Part shown: positions 10,400 through 21,535 of the stretch, piece after piece
Numbering within the stretch: the stretch's first letter is position 1
How the letters are laid out: each line of letters opens with the position of its first letter
Assembly (NCBI RefSeq): GCF_030035675.1
Contig: NC_084489.1
Span: 10,987,001 to 11,051,000 of the forward strand
DNA from: Rhineura floridana
Taxonomy: Eukaryota; Chordata; Lepidosauria; Squamata; Rhineuridae
Direction of reading: 5' to 3'
DNA: 64,000 nucleotides
Position numbers and translations under genes: made by a program
The notes under the pieces: generated by a model
Told to the model about the DNA's origin: nothing
Database searches by the model: none
What the model saw: only the letters and a program-made list of their open reading frames with translations

Positions 10400-10930
10400 T
10401 TCATCTGACTCAGGTGAGATGATGGGGATGTTAAACCAGTGTTTGAGATCAATAATGGACTGGATGTGGGCCAATAAACTGAAACTCATTCTAGACAAAA
10501 CAAAGAAATTGATGGTGAGTGACTGGTCTGGTCTGGAAGGTGGTGTTCGATTTTTTCTGGACAGAAGTGCCCTTCCCCCCTAAAGGATCAAGTGCGCAGC
10601 TCGGCATGCTCTCTCTATGGCTTTCAGCTGATGTATCTAAAGCAGCCTTTCCCAACCGGTGTGCCTCCAGATGTTGTTGGACCACAATTCCCATCTTTCC
10701 TGATCATTGGCAATGCTGGCTGAGGCTGATGGGAGATGTGGTCCAACAACATCTGGAGGCACACTGGTTGGGAAAGGCCGATCTAAAGGATATAAACCTG
10801 CCTGAGTACTGGGATTATCTCCAGAGGCCTTTCTGGGACCCCCCCTGTGACTGAGATGAGGAAGGTAGGACACTTGTGGAACTCCATCACAGAGATGACC
10901 CTGGTACTCGGTATTTTGTCTTTTCCGTCT
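10400..10930 (+). mobile_element. L2-like LINE RT fragment (interrupted by a MITE)
   Basis: The frame starting ~10430 reads MLNQCLRSIMDWMWANKLKL and then ILDKTKKLMVSDW. This matches the segment after the FADD box in L2-type RTs, where the family reads xxxxxxMDWMRANKLKLNPDKTE. It continues in pieces to 10642 and resumes after the MITE at 10789 (PEYWDYLQRPFWDPP-like). The fragment is old and has frame changes. Confidence 0.5.
10643..10780. mobile_element. Palindromic hAT-type MITE, 138 bp, with perfect 8-bp target duplication
   Basis: It starts CAGCCTTTCCCAACCGGTGT and ends GGTTGGGAAAGGCCG. The two halves are near-perfect inverted copies meeting around ...catctttcctgatcattggc.... It is flanked by ATCTAAAG at 10635-10642 and 10781-10788. 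CAG-type termini with an 8-bp duplication indicate mobilisation by a hAT transposase. It lies inside an L2-like LINE, so it is younger than that LINE. Confidence 0.85.
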
Positions 10931-11164
10931 CAAAGACTTATTTACCCAGGCCTTATAATTTTCTGCTGCTTTTAGATTCCTAGGGTAAGTTCCACTGAAT
11001 GCAGTAACGCTTTCTTTACTTCCAAGAGAGCATGCACAGGATTATTTAGTCTGTGTTAATTGATGCCAATCTCTCCCCATGCACACTGCCCAATGTGTGT
11101 CTATTCTCACGTAGAGATGGGTCTCACATGCACGTATATCACTTGATGGCTGCAGCATCCAGCA

Positions 11165-12235
11165 GTGATTCCCATGTTCAACATCTTTATAAATGATTTG
11201 AATAAAGGACTGGAGGAGATGCTTATCAAATCTGCAGATGACATAAAGCTGGAAGATGAATTTCAGCAGAGATAAATGTGAATTCCTACATACAGGTGCC
11301 AAGAATCAAAGGCACAAATATGGGATGGGGGGAGGCATGGATTGGCAACAATACGTGTGAAAATGACCTAAGCGACTTATCATAAACTGAACATGAGGCA
11401 GCAGTGCAATGTGACTGCTGAAAAAGCTAATGCAATATTAAGCTGTATTGAAAAGACCATAGCATCCAGATCTCAAGAAGCAACAGTTCCACAGGGGTAT
11501 TGTGTCCATTTCTGGGCATCACATTTTAAACAAGAGATTGCCAACTGGAGCATCATGTCCAGAAGAGGGTCACCAGGGTGGTGAAGGGTCTGGAATCCAA
11601 GTGCCTATGAGGAATAATTGAAAGAGCTGGGTATGTTTAGCCATGGAGAAGATTAATGGGGGGGGGAATCAGATGATTATCTTTAAATATTTGAAGGGCT
11701 ATCAAGCAGAAGGTGGAGCAGACTTGTTCTGTGTAGCTGCAAAGGAGTAGGACTGGAACCAATCAGTGGAATTTCAGGGAAGCAGATTTTGGATAAACAC
11801 GTAGAGAAACTTCCTTGTGGTAAGAACTGTTCAACAATGGAACAGACTGCTTTGGGAGGTGGTGGGGTTCTCCTTCAGTGGAGATGAAGGCTGCACGATG
11901 GCTATGCTCTGCCTCCACAGTTGGAGGCAATGTGCTTCTGAATACCAGTTGCTGGAAACCGCAAAGGGGGTGGTGAGTGCTCTTGCACTCAGATCCTGCT
12001 TGCGGGCTTCCCATGGGCATCTGTTTGGCAAGAACAGGATGCTGGACTAGATGGGCCACTGGCCTGATCCAGCAAGCTCTTCTTTTGTTATTAGGTATTT
12101 AAACAGTAGCTGGACAACCATTCATCGGGGATGCTGTACTTACAGCCTGTCTTGGAGATCTTGCACTGAGCATGAGGTTGGACTAGATAACCTCCAAGGT
12201 ATCCTCAAACTCTATGATTTAATGTGTGACTACGT
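11165..12235 (+). mobile_element. CR1 LINE 3' portion, degraded, with nested insertion
   Basis: Recognisable CR1 pieces are FNIFINDLNKGLEE-like and KSADDIKLE-like at ~11175-11255, QCNVTAEKANAILSCIEKTI with ASRSQEATVPQGYCVHFWAS at 11400-11530, and the 3' end ttgcactgagcatgaggttg...aactctatgattt at 12165-12220. Stops and indels make it dead. It is interrupted between ~11880 and 12091 by the 3' end of a different LINE family. It resumes at gtatttaaacagtagctgg, exactly where a CR1 3' end should continue. Confidence 0.75.
11880..12091 (+). mobile_element. L2/CR1-group LINE 3' end nested in CR1
   Basis: gatggctatgctctgcctcc, ctgcttgcgggcttcccatg and gatgggccactggcctgatc match the 3' UTR of the LINE at 7402-9608 almost word for word. 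The tail is a short TTCTTTTGTTATTAG. The flanking CR1 is continuous once this piece is skipped, so this insertion is younger than that CR1. Confidence 0.75.
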
Positions 12236-12396
12236 CATCATAGATATAACTCCACAGGTGGAGATTTCATATCATTGTATATCCAATACTTTTCATACCT
12301 GTTCTTTAGTGCATTGTGAGGGAGTGTTCAGCCTCTAAATAAAAGTTTTGTTAAAAAATGGGGGGGGGGAATGACATGCAAACAGTAACAACAAAA

Positions 12397-12531
12397 ATTA
12401 TAGATTGGATCCAAACTGTCATAGTTAAGGTTGAGCCACTGAAATTAGTGGGAATGAAATCAATGTAGTAAATCCATTCATCTCAGTTGGTCTACTCTAA
12501 GTATGACTTCATCTGGATCCAACTCTATAAT
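12397..12531. repeat. Palindromic element, 135 bp
   Basis: The left end ATTATAGATTGGATCCA pairs with the right end TGGATCCAACTCTATAAT. Inner segments also pair (cattcatc / gaatg, agttaag / agtatgact). The family is unassigned and no separate target duplication can be distinguished from the palindrome. Confidence 0.5.
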
Positions 12532-13844
12532 AGATTTATATACTCATTACATTCTTTATTCTGTGGTACATTCTTTAATCAAAGTTCCCCTTGCATAGAG
12601 GAAGAGCCTCACTACTGTAAGCAGAATCACTGACTATGCTGGTCCTACCACCTTCTTGCTAATGCACCTTCTGCCCTCTGATCTCCCTCACCCCCCCAAG
12701 TGTGTTTGTATGTTCCTCTGTCTCAGTGTATCCCTACTCCTCAGGCAAGAGCTGTTTCTGTTACCTTGTCAGCAGGACCAACTGGTTACAGCCGGTCATC
12801 CCTCTGCCCTGAGGTTACTCAGACGCAAAGCCAGCCATTACTGTAACACCACAACTTAAAATTCTTCCATCCCACAGTCACACAAATTCTCTAGTGACAA
12901 AGAGATGTTTGGAAAGCATAGCTGACATGATTCTACCACTGAGGTGCATGTCAAAAAGCTTGAGGGGCTGGCTAAAAATAATTGGGCACTTGGCTGTGAA
13001 AATGAAGGACATGATGGCCAGGAACAAATCAAGGAGTGGAGCCAGTTAAAGAGGGATGGTGAATGTGCATTAATCCCAAGAAGCACAAGAGGATAGTCAA
13101 TTAAGACACATGTCAAAGAAATTAGGCCCTCTAAGTGAGCATAAAATGTGACCAGCCATTAATCTATACTGTTCACATGTTGTAAATAATGTAGCAGAAG
13201 TAAAGGTGCAAAAGGATTCATTGCAGAAAGGCCTCATTTTCCTCTGAACACTAACTGATGTTTATTACAGCTAAAGGTATAGGTCAGTGCAGATCAGAAT
13301 CAAATTGCCACTGCCCCATCTCTCCCTTTTATCTTGCACTGGGAGATGGCGACAGTGCTTGAATTACTGGGGTGGGGAATGGATGGGAGAGGGGGCATTG
13401 CTCTCCTGACTTTTGTAATGGCCCCAGAGGGCCATGTCTTGACTGACATTGGGGAGAGCAGGGGGAAGAGTTTGCAGATTTCATTAAGATTCCCCCTACA
13501 TCCCCCTTATCATTTTAGCATCTCACATGTCATTTTAGCAATAATCATTTTAGCAATAATCAACATTAAGGATGTAACAAAAATCCAAATGGGTGCTTAC
13601 CTAGGTTCCGGTTGCATCCAAGCTCTGCTATCTTCGCATTCCCCAAAGTCCCCAAAAGGTATTTTGGGGCAGGCAAGATCTCCATCCAGTGCTCAGATTA
13701 TGGGTGGAAAGATAAGGATGTTTGACTGGAACACTCTAGGTGGGTGTGAGGTGGAAGGCAACAGAGAGGTCACTGCTCATCTTTAATCAGCATTACGCAG
13801 GTGCAGTTGGAAAGAAGCCCTTGTACAAGTAAGTATAAAAGCAT
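12532..13844. other. Unassigned non-coding stretch
   Basis: No host exon and no named repeat is recognised. At 13514-13565 the phrase cattttagcaataat is repeated about three times as a short tandem. Open frames in this stretch have no family features. Confidence 0.3.
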
Positions 13845-14267
13845 TGTTGTTATGTGCGTTTAAGTCAATTATGACTTATGGCGACCCTATGAATCAGCGA
13901 CCTCCAATAGCATCTGTTATAAACCACCCTGTTCAGATCTTGTAAGTTCAGGTCTGTGGCTTCCTTTATGGAATCAATCCATCTCATTTGGTCTTCCTCT
14001 TTTTCTACTCCCTTCTGTTTTCCCAGCATTATTATATTTACTAGTGAATCGTGTCTTCTCATTATATGTCCAAAGTATGATACCCTCAGTTTCATCATTT
14101 TAGCTTCTAATGATAGTTCTGGTTTAATTTGTTCTAAAATCCAGTTATTTGTCTTTTTCACAGTCCATGGTATCCACAAAGCTCTCCTCCAACACCACAT
14201 TTCAAATGAGTTGATTTTTCTCTTATCCGCTTTTTTCACTTCCAACTTCCACATCCATCCATACATG
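13845..14267 (-). mobile_element. RTE-BovB LINE 3' end
   Basis: The minus strand reads MYGWMWKLEVKKADKRKINS, FEMWCWRRALWIPWT, YFGHIMRRHDSLV and MRWIDSIKEATDLNLQDLNR. This is the typical C-terminal region of the BovB RT protein. It is followed by the 3' tail GGTCGCCATAAGTCATAATT (complement of 13860-13885). The same tail ends Sauria SINEs, which is the known basis for their mobilisation by BovB. The frame is open over 133 codons in this fragment. Confidence 0.85.
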
Positions 14268-14316
14268 AAGTTTATTCAGAATGGAGAAGGTGGAGCTTGT
14301 ATCAGTTCCACACATT

Positions 14317-14461
14317 TTGCTCTCCGGTGATGGGAAATGTGTGGCTCTCAAAATGATGCTAGACTATACCTCCCAACCTCTATGGCCATTTGCCATCATG
14401 GATGAAGCTGATGGCAGATGGACGCCAACAACATCTGAAGGGCCACAGACTCCCCATCCCT
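14317..14461. repeat. Diverged palindromic MITE
   Basis: The left arm gatgggaaatgtgtggctct pairs loosely with the right arm gggccacagactccccatcc. The centre has gccatttgccatcatggatg. It belongs to the same general class as 49813-49944. No target duplication is clear. Confidence 0.45.
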
Positions 14462-15254
14462 GCTCAGTTTTAAGGCCCACAAATAAAGTCCAGGGTTCTA
14501 ATGCTTGGTGCAGCCTTGCACCAGTTTTCAGCTATAGCAGCACAGTTTCTTCTTGTTTTTAGAGACCAATGGGTAGGATTTTACAACTCTACCTTGCAAC
14601 GATGGATACCACAGTAAACACTGAAGCACTACAGTAGGAGACCAGATCAGGTTTGTTTATTTGTTGGATCTGAGGGTGCTCTGGCTAAGACATCTGTCAC
14701 CCCATTGATCACCAGGGTTGATTCAGCTGATCTGGTGGGCTAGGCAGGTGTTCCCTTTCTCCCTCACTGCTCCATGTGCTTCCCTCCTGAAGCTCTGCAC
14801 TCAGTGGAAGAGGACAACTATCCCAGATAGAAGGAGTGTACTATTCTTTGGACAAAGGGTTTCTTTGCTGTAATGGGGCTTATGGGCATATTTTGCCTTG
14901 TAAAACTCAGGTATTCCATGTAAAGAATCCGGATATGCTAATGCTTGAAATTATATTTGGTACTTTTTATTTATTAATTAAATTTGTTAGTTGCTTTTCT
15001 ACACAAATAGGTGAACTCAAAGCCACTTACAGTTAATAAAAAATTAAAAAGCAAAAGATTAAAAAAATACAAAAAAAAAACAGTACATAGGCGATGGAGC
15101 GACCCTTCTTAGGATGGCTACGTAACAGAAGCCCTCCAAAGCCTTGCAAAGTTAAGAACCACCACAGAAACCTTCTAACTGTGGTTGGGCTCAGGATAAT
15201 GTACACTGTAGTACCCTCATCAGCAGCAAATAGGTAGCAAGCATTGGGAAGGGC
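14462..15254. other. Unassigned stretch with reversed LINE tail and SINE piece
   Basis: Bases 14930-15080 (tttttatttattaattaaat ... aaagccacttacagttaata) look like a reversed L2-type 3' tail. Bases ~15225-15254 appear to be the left part of a tRNA-Ala-like SINE that continues after the Gypsy insertion at 21474. Nothing else is recognised. Confidence 0.35.
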
Positions 15255-15962
15255 TGTGATGCGTCCCTCCCTGGCTCTCCCTGTCAGGTTCCTACCTGCG
15301 CGTGGTTACTGCCTGTCTCTAGGCACCACCAGGGACTCCACCAGTCCGGACCGCTCTCTCTTATGGTTTCTCTCCCTGCTCTAGCACAGATCTCAACAGA
15401 TCCCCCTGCTAGGCAACCACCAGTAACGTCCCAATACTAGTATTCCCAGAGACTCTGAATACTGGTATTGTTATTCTCTTCACCGCTGCCACCATTTGTT
15501 ACAGTTCCCCTTCAGCCTTGGTCATTACCTTACCCTCCCTTCTGGTCTGTGAAACCCCAGCCAAGGATCAGGCCTTTGGTAAACCAAATCAAGTATTTAT
15601 TACAGATAACAAAGCTAACAAGATTAACAAGATTTCTTCTTAAGGCACATAAGCATATGGTTTTACTCAATACTAATCCGAACTCCACCTCCCTCCTTCT
15701 TCACGCTCTCCTGGCAAACAACTCTCTCAAACCCCACCAAGCAATCCACTCTTTCTCTTCTCCCCCCCTATTCCACTCTCACTCCCTCACATTCACCCAG
15801 ATTTACCTGTCATCCTTTCATTTATACTGTCAGCCATTTTAAACTTTCAGCCAATCATCAAGCATTCTATTGCCCATTCACTCCCCCTCTTTCACTCCAC
15901 TTACCATGTATCTTCTAAAACAACAACACTTACCATATATACATTAATATAGGAACATCACA
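15255..15962 (-). repeat. Gypsy LTR (3' LTR of the minus-strand element), 708 bp
   Basis: It runs from TGTGATGCGTCC to GGAACATCACA, with inverted termini TGTGATG/CATCACA. A polypurine tract (minus-strand AAGGGGGGGGAAA, plus 15963-15975) abuts it on the internal side, which identifies it as the 3' LTR. It is almost identical to 20767-21473. Confidence 0.9.
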
Positions 15963-18900
15963 TTTCCCCCCCCTTAAACAACAGCAGAGTATTATTCCTG
16001 TTCCAGGATTTATACGTCGCGTTAACAAATAAAAGTCTCTATGGGGAAAAATGTCTTTCTTTGTCCCTCTGTCTGGTCACGTCACTGCAGTCCCAGCCAC
16101 TTGCCTGGAAAATCTTTGATGAACTGGAAGTCCACTTGATAGTCCTGTAGGGCCCAGGACCACCTCTGCAGCATAGTGTTATGGTTTTTCATAGTCTGCA
16201 ACCATAACAAGGCCCAATGATCCGTAGTCACTGTGAATCTTCGCCCCCACACGTATGGGCGCAACTTGTTCAGTCCCCACACGACGGCTAGGCACTCCTT
16301 CTGGACCGACAAATAGTTTTTCTCCCTCGGCGTCAGCTTGCGACTCAGGTACGCCACTGGATGTCTGGTGCCTTCTCTCTCCTGCAGCAAGACGACTCCC
16401 AGCGCCAGGTCCGACGCATCTGTAGCCACGATGAATGGTTTCTCATAGTCTGGTGCTATTAATATGGGTCCTTGGCACAAGGCTTGCTTCAGTAGATCAA
16501 AAGCCTTCTGACATTCATCCGTCCATACCACACGCTCAGAACACTTCTTCTTTGTTAATTCATGCAAGGGGGTTGCTATTTCCCCAAAATTTCTCACAAA
16601 CTTCCTATAAAATCCAGCCACACCCAGAAATGCCCTTACTTGTTTTTTGGTTAAGGGGATCGGCCACGCTTGTATTGCCTCCACCTTGCTCCATAAGGGG
16701 GTGATTTTCCCACTCCCCACCTTATGTCCTAAATAGATTACTTCCTTTAGTCCAAACTGGCATTTCTTAGCTTTTATTGTGAGGCCTGCTTTTCTTAAGG
16801 CCTCCAATACTGTTGTCAGGTGTTGGACATGCTCAGGCACCGACTTGCTAAAAATGGCCACGTCATCGATATAGGCCACTGCAAAATCTGACATGCCTCG
16901 CAACACAGTATTGATTAGCCTCTGAAATGAACTTGGTGAGTTCCTTAGTCCCATGGGTAAGGTCACAAACTCATATAACCCATCTGGTGTACTGAAGGCA
17001 GTTTTGGCTCTGGATTGCTCGTCTAGTTCCATTTGCCAAAATCCTTTACAGAGATCTAGTGTAGAGATAATGGTTGCTGCCCCCAATAACTCTAACATAG
17101 CGTCTACCCTAGGCATAGGATACGCATCTGGGACAGTAATTTTATTGATTAGCCGATAATCAATGCAAAACCTTGTCGTTCCATCTTTTTTCGGAACCAG
17201 GACAATACTTGAGGCCCAGGGACTGATGGATTCCCTGATCACTCCTAATTCCAGCATATCTTCCACCTCCTTTTTGATCTCATTCAAAACTTTCCCATTC
17301 ACACGGTACGGAACAGATCTGATTGGGGCATGATCTCCAGTATCAATGGAATGTATAACTATACTGGTTCGGCCAGGTTTGTTGCTAAAGAGATTCCTAT
17401 AGGTTTTCAAAACTCTCAGAATCTCTTCTTTTACTTCCTCCTTCACCTCCTCTGACCATTCCACTTGATCTACCCCTCCTTTGTCTTTGCTTTCCTGTAC
17501 CAAATCTGGAAGTTCAGGCCCACTTCCCTCAGGGAATAAGGTAACTTGCAACACGTGTGCATCCCTGGTATGGTAAGGCTTTAACATATTTACATGAACC
17601 ACTTTGCTTTTGTTTAATTGGTCTGTGGTGATTACATATGTCACTGTGTCAAGCCTTTCTCTGATGGTATATGGTCCTTCCCAGTTAGCCTGTAATTTGT
17701 CATGTTTCCTGGGTATGAACGCCATAACCATATCTCCCACATCATATACACGTTCTCTGGCTGTTCTGTCATACCAGTAACTTTGCTTCTCCTGTGCATG
17801 ACTCAAATTCTCTTTCACTACTTCCATCATTGATGTTAATTTATTGCAGAATTCCAATACAAAATCTACTACAGAAGTTTTGTACTCTCCCAGAGTTCCT
17901 TCCCATGAATTTTTTAATAGTTCCAAAGGTCCCCTCACTTTTCTAGTGAACATGAGTTCAAAGGGTGAGAAGCCTGTTGACTCCTGAGGGACTTATCTGT
18001 ATGCAAATAAGAAGCATCCCAACCGTTCATCCCAGTCTTGTGATCTTGAACGTAGCTTCTTATCATGCCCTTCAAAACTCCATTGAATCTCTCAGTTAGC
18101 CCATTAGTGGCGGGATGGTAAGTAGTGGTCTTTAGATGTTTTAGACCACAACATTTCCACATACATTGCATCACTTCTCCCATGAATACACTGCCTTGAT
18201 CTGTCAGCACTTCATGAGGGAAACCCAGCCTCATAAAGATTTTTAATAAAGCCTCTGCCACTACAGGGGCTTCTACAGATCTCAGTGCTTCTGCGTCTGG
18301 GTACCTGGTGGCAAAATCCACCACCACCACTAGATATTTCTTGCCATGCCTTGTGGGTTTGGAAAAAGGGCCCACCAAATCTATTCCCACTCTATAAAAG
18401 GGTTGTCCAATTATAGGAAGGGGCTTTAAGGGTGCCTTGGTCTTTACTCCACTCTTTCCCACCTTTTGGCATATTCCACAAGATAGACAATGTTGTTTTA
18501 CATCCTTGGAGATATTTGGCCAATAATAATGTGCAGCCAATCTCCTCTTGGTCTTTTTTATTCCCAGATGTCCTGCACATGGGACATCGTGGGCTACCTC
18601 TAGCAATCTGGTTCTGTATTTGCTAGGTACTATCAATTGCTTCACTGGTTCACATTCATCCTTTCTCTCAGCAGGCAGCCACAGTCTATATAAAATCCCA
18701 TTCTCACACACAACTTGATTCCTCAGTTTGTCAGTGAAAGGAATCTGTTGGGTCAGCGCTTGTTCCTTTATCTGCTTCAGACTTATATCTTTATGCAGCT
18801 CTTCCCTGAATTGATCTGCTTCTTCCCCAGAGACCACTTGATACAGTTTGTCTTCTTCAGCAGGCCTGCTAGTGGTTGCTATGGTGACCTGAGGCTGGTT

Positions 18901-20737
18901 AACAGATTCCACCCTGTTTGTTTCAGCCCCCCTTAATATGGCTTCTTTTTCTCTGCCAATTTGCTGTCTGGTCACTACATATATTTTCCCCTGTGCCCCC
19001 ATAACATCTCTTCCCAGTATTACTGGTTCTTGTTGCTGGGCATTAATACCAACTTTATATTGGCCCTTTCGGCCTCTCCATTCCATTTTCACTAGGGCCA
19101 CAGGCAAACTCTCTGGTTGACCCCTCACTCCTTGGATAGTCACTGTTTCCTGGGGTAATATTTCTTCAGATTTTATTAAATCTGGCCTCAGTAACGTCTG
19201 AGCGGCACCAGTGTCAAGCAATGCCCAATAATTTGCCCCTTGTACACTCACTTCCTCTCTCAGACTTGAATCAAGGTCTGTTACTTCTGTCCAGTTTATC
19301 TGGCAAAACTGAACCTTTTTCGCTGCTTCTAAAGCCTTGGGCTCTGTTTTCACTGCCCTTGTCTGAGCAGGATTACTAATGGGGTTGGCAACCTCACATT
19401 GAAAACGTAGGTGCCCCGGTCTACCATATTTGTAGCATAATTTCTCCTCACTTTTAGGGTACACAGATCCACTCTGGGGTGTCCTGTGCCCTTCAGATTT
19501 TAATGGAGGACTCACTCGCTGTGGTACCACATCCCTTCTGCCAGCACTATATGGTCTGGGTTTAAACTCTCTTGATGTTTTCCCCACCCAGCCAGTTCTA
19601 TTGGAGGCGAAGTGATCCGCCATCTCTGCGGCCTCCTGCACAGATGTAGGGGAACGGTCTTTGACCAGGAGCCTTATTTCTGGTGGTAACTGATGGTATA
19701 ATTGATCCAGTATCATGAGGCTTTTCACCTCTTCCACTGACTGAGCTTTGGCACTACTCATCCACTTTCCAAAATTATCCATCAACTTTGCTCCCAGTTC
19801 CACAAAAGACCTCCCTGTCTGTATCTGGCAGTTTCTGAAAAGCTTTCTAAAATAATCAGGCCCCAGTCTGAATCTTTTAAACACTGCTTCTTTGAATTCA
19901 GCATAGGTGATGGGCCTGTCTGAGGGGAAATATTGGTATACCTCAGCCAATTCCCCTTTGATCAGGTTTGATAAATACTGCATGTATTTATCTTCAGGTA
20001 GCCCCCACAACTGAGCTGCTTTTTCAAAGGTGCTGAGGTAAATTTGAGGATCTTGACCAGGCTCATAGACAGCAAAGTCCTTTGGAGTAATTTTTATTTT
20101 TGCTCCATCTCTCTCCTTCCTTGTCTCCTCAGAGTGAAATTTCTCTCTATCAAATTTTAACTTTTCTACTTGTAATTCAGCATCCAATGCTCGTTGCTTC
20201 TCCCTTTCCTCAAACCCCAATCTCATTCTCTCAATTTCCAACTCCCTCTGTTTTTCCTTCTCTGCACCTTCCATCCTCAATCTCTCAGCTTCCATCTTCA
20301 ATCTCTCAGCTTCCAACTCCCTCTGCTTGTCTTTTTCCTCAGCCTCCCATCTTAACTTCTCTCTCAAGTACTCTATATAAGCGGGATTGCTTAAATATCT
20401 TTCTGGGGTCTCTTCCCTGACAGGTTGTTTTTGCTGGGCAGTAGCAAATCCTATAAGTGCTACCCTCAATTCATCTACCCCTTTACCCTCGTGAGGTAAA
20501 TTGAATGTTATGCACTTCTCCACCAGCTCCTCTCTTTTCATTTTTATATATTCAGCCATGGTGTTTGAGTTCACTCACTCTTTGCCACACACTCTTTGCC
20601 AGTCACTCTCACAAGTAATCTTGTTTTGTTATTTCTGTTTGCCACACCACTGGTAGGGATTCTCTAGTATTCGTATCTCACTGCTACAGCCAACACCTGT
20701 GATGTAGTCTCCTTTGTTCGGATCTGGATTCTCTGTT

Positions 20738-20764
20738 GTTCGTATCCCACCGCTACTGCCACCA
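20738..20764 (-). promoter_or_regulatory. Putative primer-binding site, tRNA-Leu-like
   Basis: Two bases inside the 5' LTR, the plus strand reads GTTCGTATCCCACCGCTACT followed by GCCACCA. This is close to the 3' end of a vertebrate tRNA-Leu (TTCGAATCCCACCGCTGCC plus CCA), with three extra bases in the middle. A second, weaker copy of the same block lies at ~20668-20705, together with a TGTGATG like the LTR end, so the leader looks partly duplicated. Confidence 0.55.
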
Positions 20765-20766
20765 CG

Positions 20767-21473
20767 TGTGATGCGTCCTTCCCTGGCTCTCCCTGTCAGG
20801 TTCCTACCTGCGCGTGGCTACTGCCTGTCACTAGGCACCACCAGGGACTCCACCAGTCCGGACCGCTCTCTCTTATGGTTTCTCTCCCTGCTCTAGCACA
20901 GATCTCAACAGATCCCCCTGCTAGGCAACCACCAGTAACGTCCCAATACTAGTATTCCCAGAGACTCTGAATACTGGTATTGTTATTCTCTTCACCGCTG
21001 CCACCATTTGTTACAGTTCCCCTTCAGCCTTGGTCATTACCTTACCCTCCCTTCTGGTCTGTGAAACCCCAGCCAAGGATCAGGCCTTTGGTAAACCAAA
21101 TTAAGTATTTATTACAGATAACAAAGCTAACAAGATTAACAAGATTTCTTCTTAAGGCACATAAGCATATGGTTTTACTCAATACTAATCCGAACTCCAC
21201 CTCCCTCCTTCTTCACGCTCTCCTGACAAACAACTCTCTCAAACCCCACCAAGCAATCCACTCTTTCTCTTCTCCCCCCTATTCCACTCTCACTCCCTCA
21301 CATTCACCCAGATTTACCTGTCATCCTTTCATTTATACTGTCAGCCATTTTAAACATTCAGCCAATCATCAAGCATTCTATTGCCCATTCACTCCCCCTC
21401 TTTCACTCCACTTACCATGTATCTTCTAAAACAACAACACTTACCATATATACATTAATATAGGAACATCACA
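20767..21473 (-). repeat. Gypsy LTR (5' LTR of the minus-strand element), 707 bp
   Basis: It has the same termini as the partner LTR. It is followed on its internal side (leftward) by the primer-binding site. On the minus strand it carries a polyadenylation-type AATAAA (complement of 21106-21111, tttatt). Confidence 0.9.
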
Positions 21474-21535
21474 AGGGCCTCTACCTTAGAGACCCTGGAG
21501 AGCTGCCAGGCAGAGTAGACAATGCTGGCCTAGGT
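21474..21535 (+). mobile_element. Right part of SINE split by the Gypsy insertion
   Basis: cctctaccttagagaccctg and gagagctgccaggcagagta, then gacaatgctgg, match the body of the tRNA-Ala-like SINE (compare 35890-35960). The left part is just before 15255. The pre-insertion site is restored by joining across one copy of AGGGC. Confidence 0.5.

Larger units (their letters stand above)
15255..21473 (-). mobile_element. Gmr1-like Gypsy (Ty3/gypsy) LTR retrotransposon, 6.2 kb
   Basis: A fossil with both LTRs, flanked by a perfect 5-bp target duplication AGGGC (15250-15254 and 21474-21478). Parts read on the minus strand: gag at ~19370-20574 with a charged coiled coil, a SCAN-like capsid segment and a zinc-knuckle-like stretch; protease near 19215 (LLDTGAAQTLL); integrase at ~18020-18660 (HLGIKKTKRRLA, WPNISKDVKQHC, VGIDLVGPFSKP, TYHPATNGLTERFNG); reverse transcriptase at ~16700-17300 (FCIDYRLINKI, LPMGLRNSPSSFQR, YIDDVAIFSK); and RNase H at ~16100-16500. 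Integrase precedes RT, as in Gmr1-like elements and unlike ordinary Gypsy. It looks nearly whole, with roughly one break in the coding region. The LTRs differ at about seven places in ~708 bp (~1%), so it is young, of the order of a few million years if the neutral rate is near 1e-9 per site per year. Confidence 0.9.

Noticed and set aside
20980-21429. A 149-residue frame starting MLFSSPLPPF, repeated at 15468-15842
   Set aside because: Both lie inside the two Gypsy LTRs, run antisense to the element and have no protein features.
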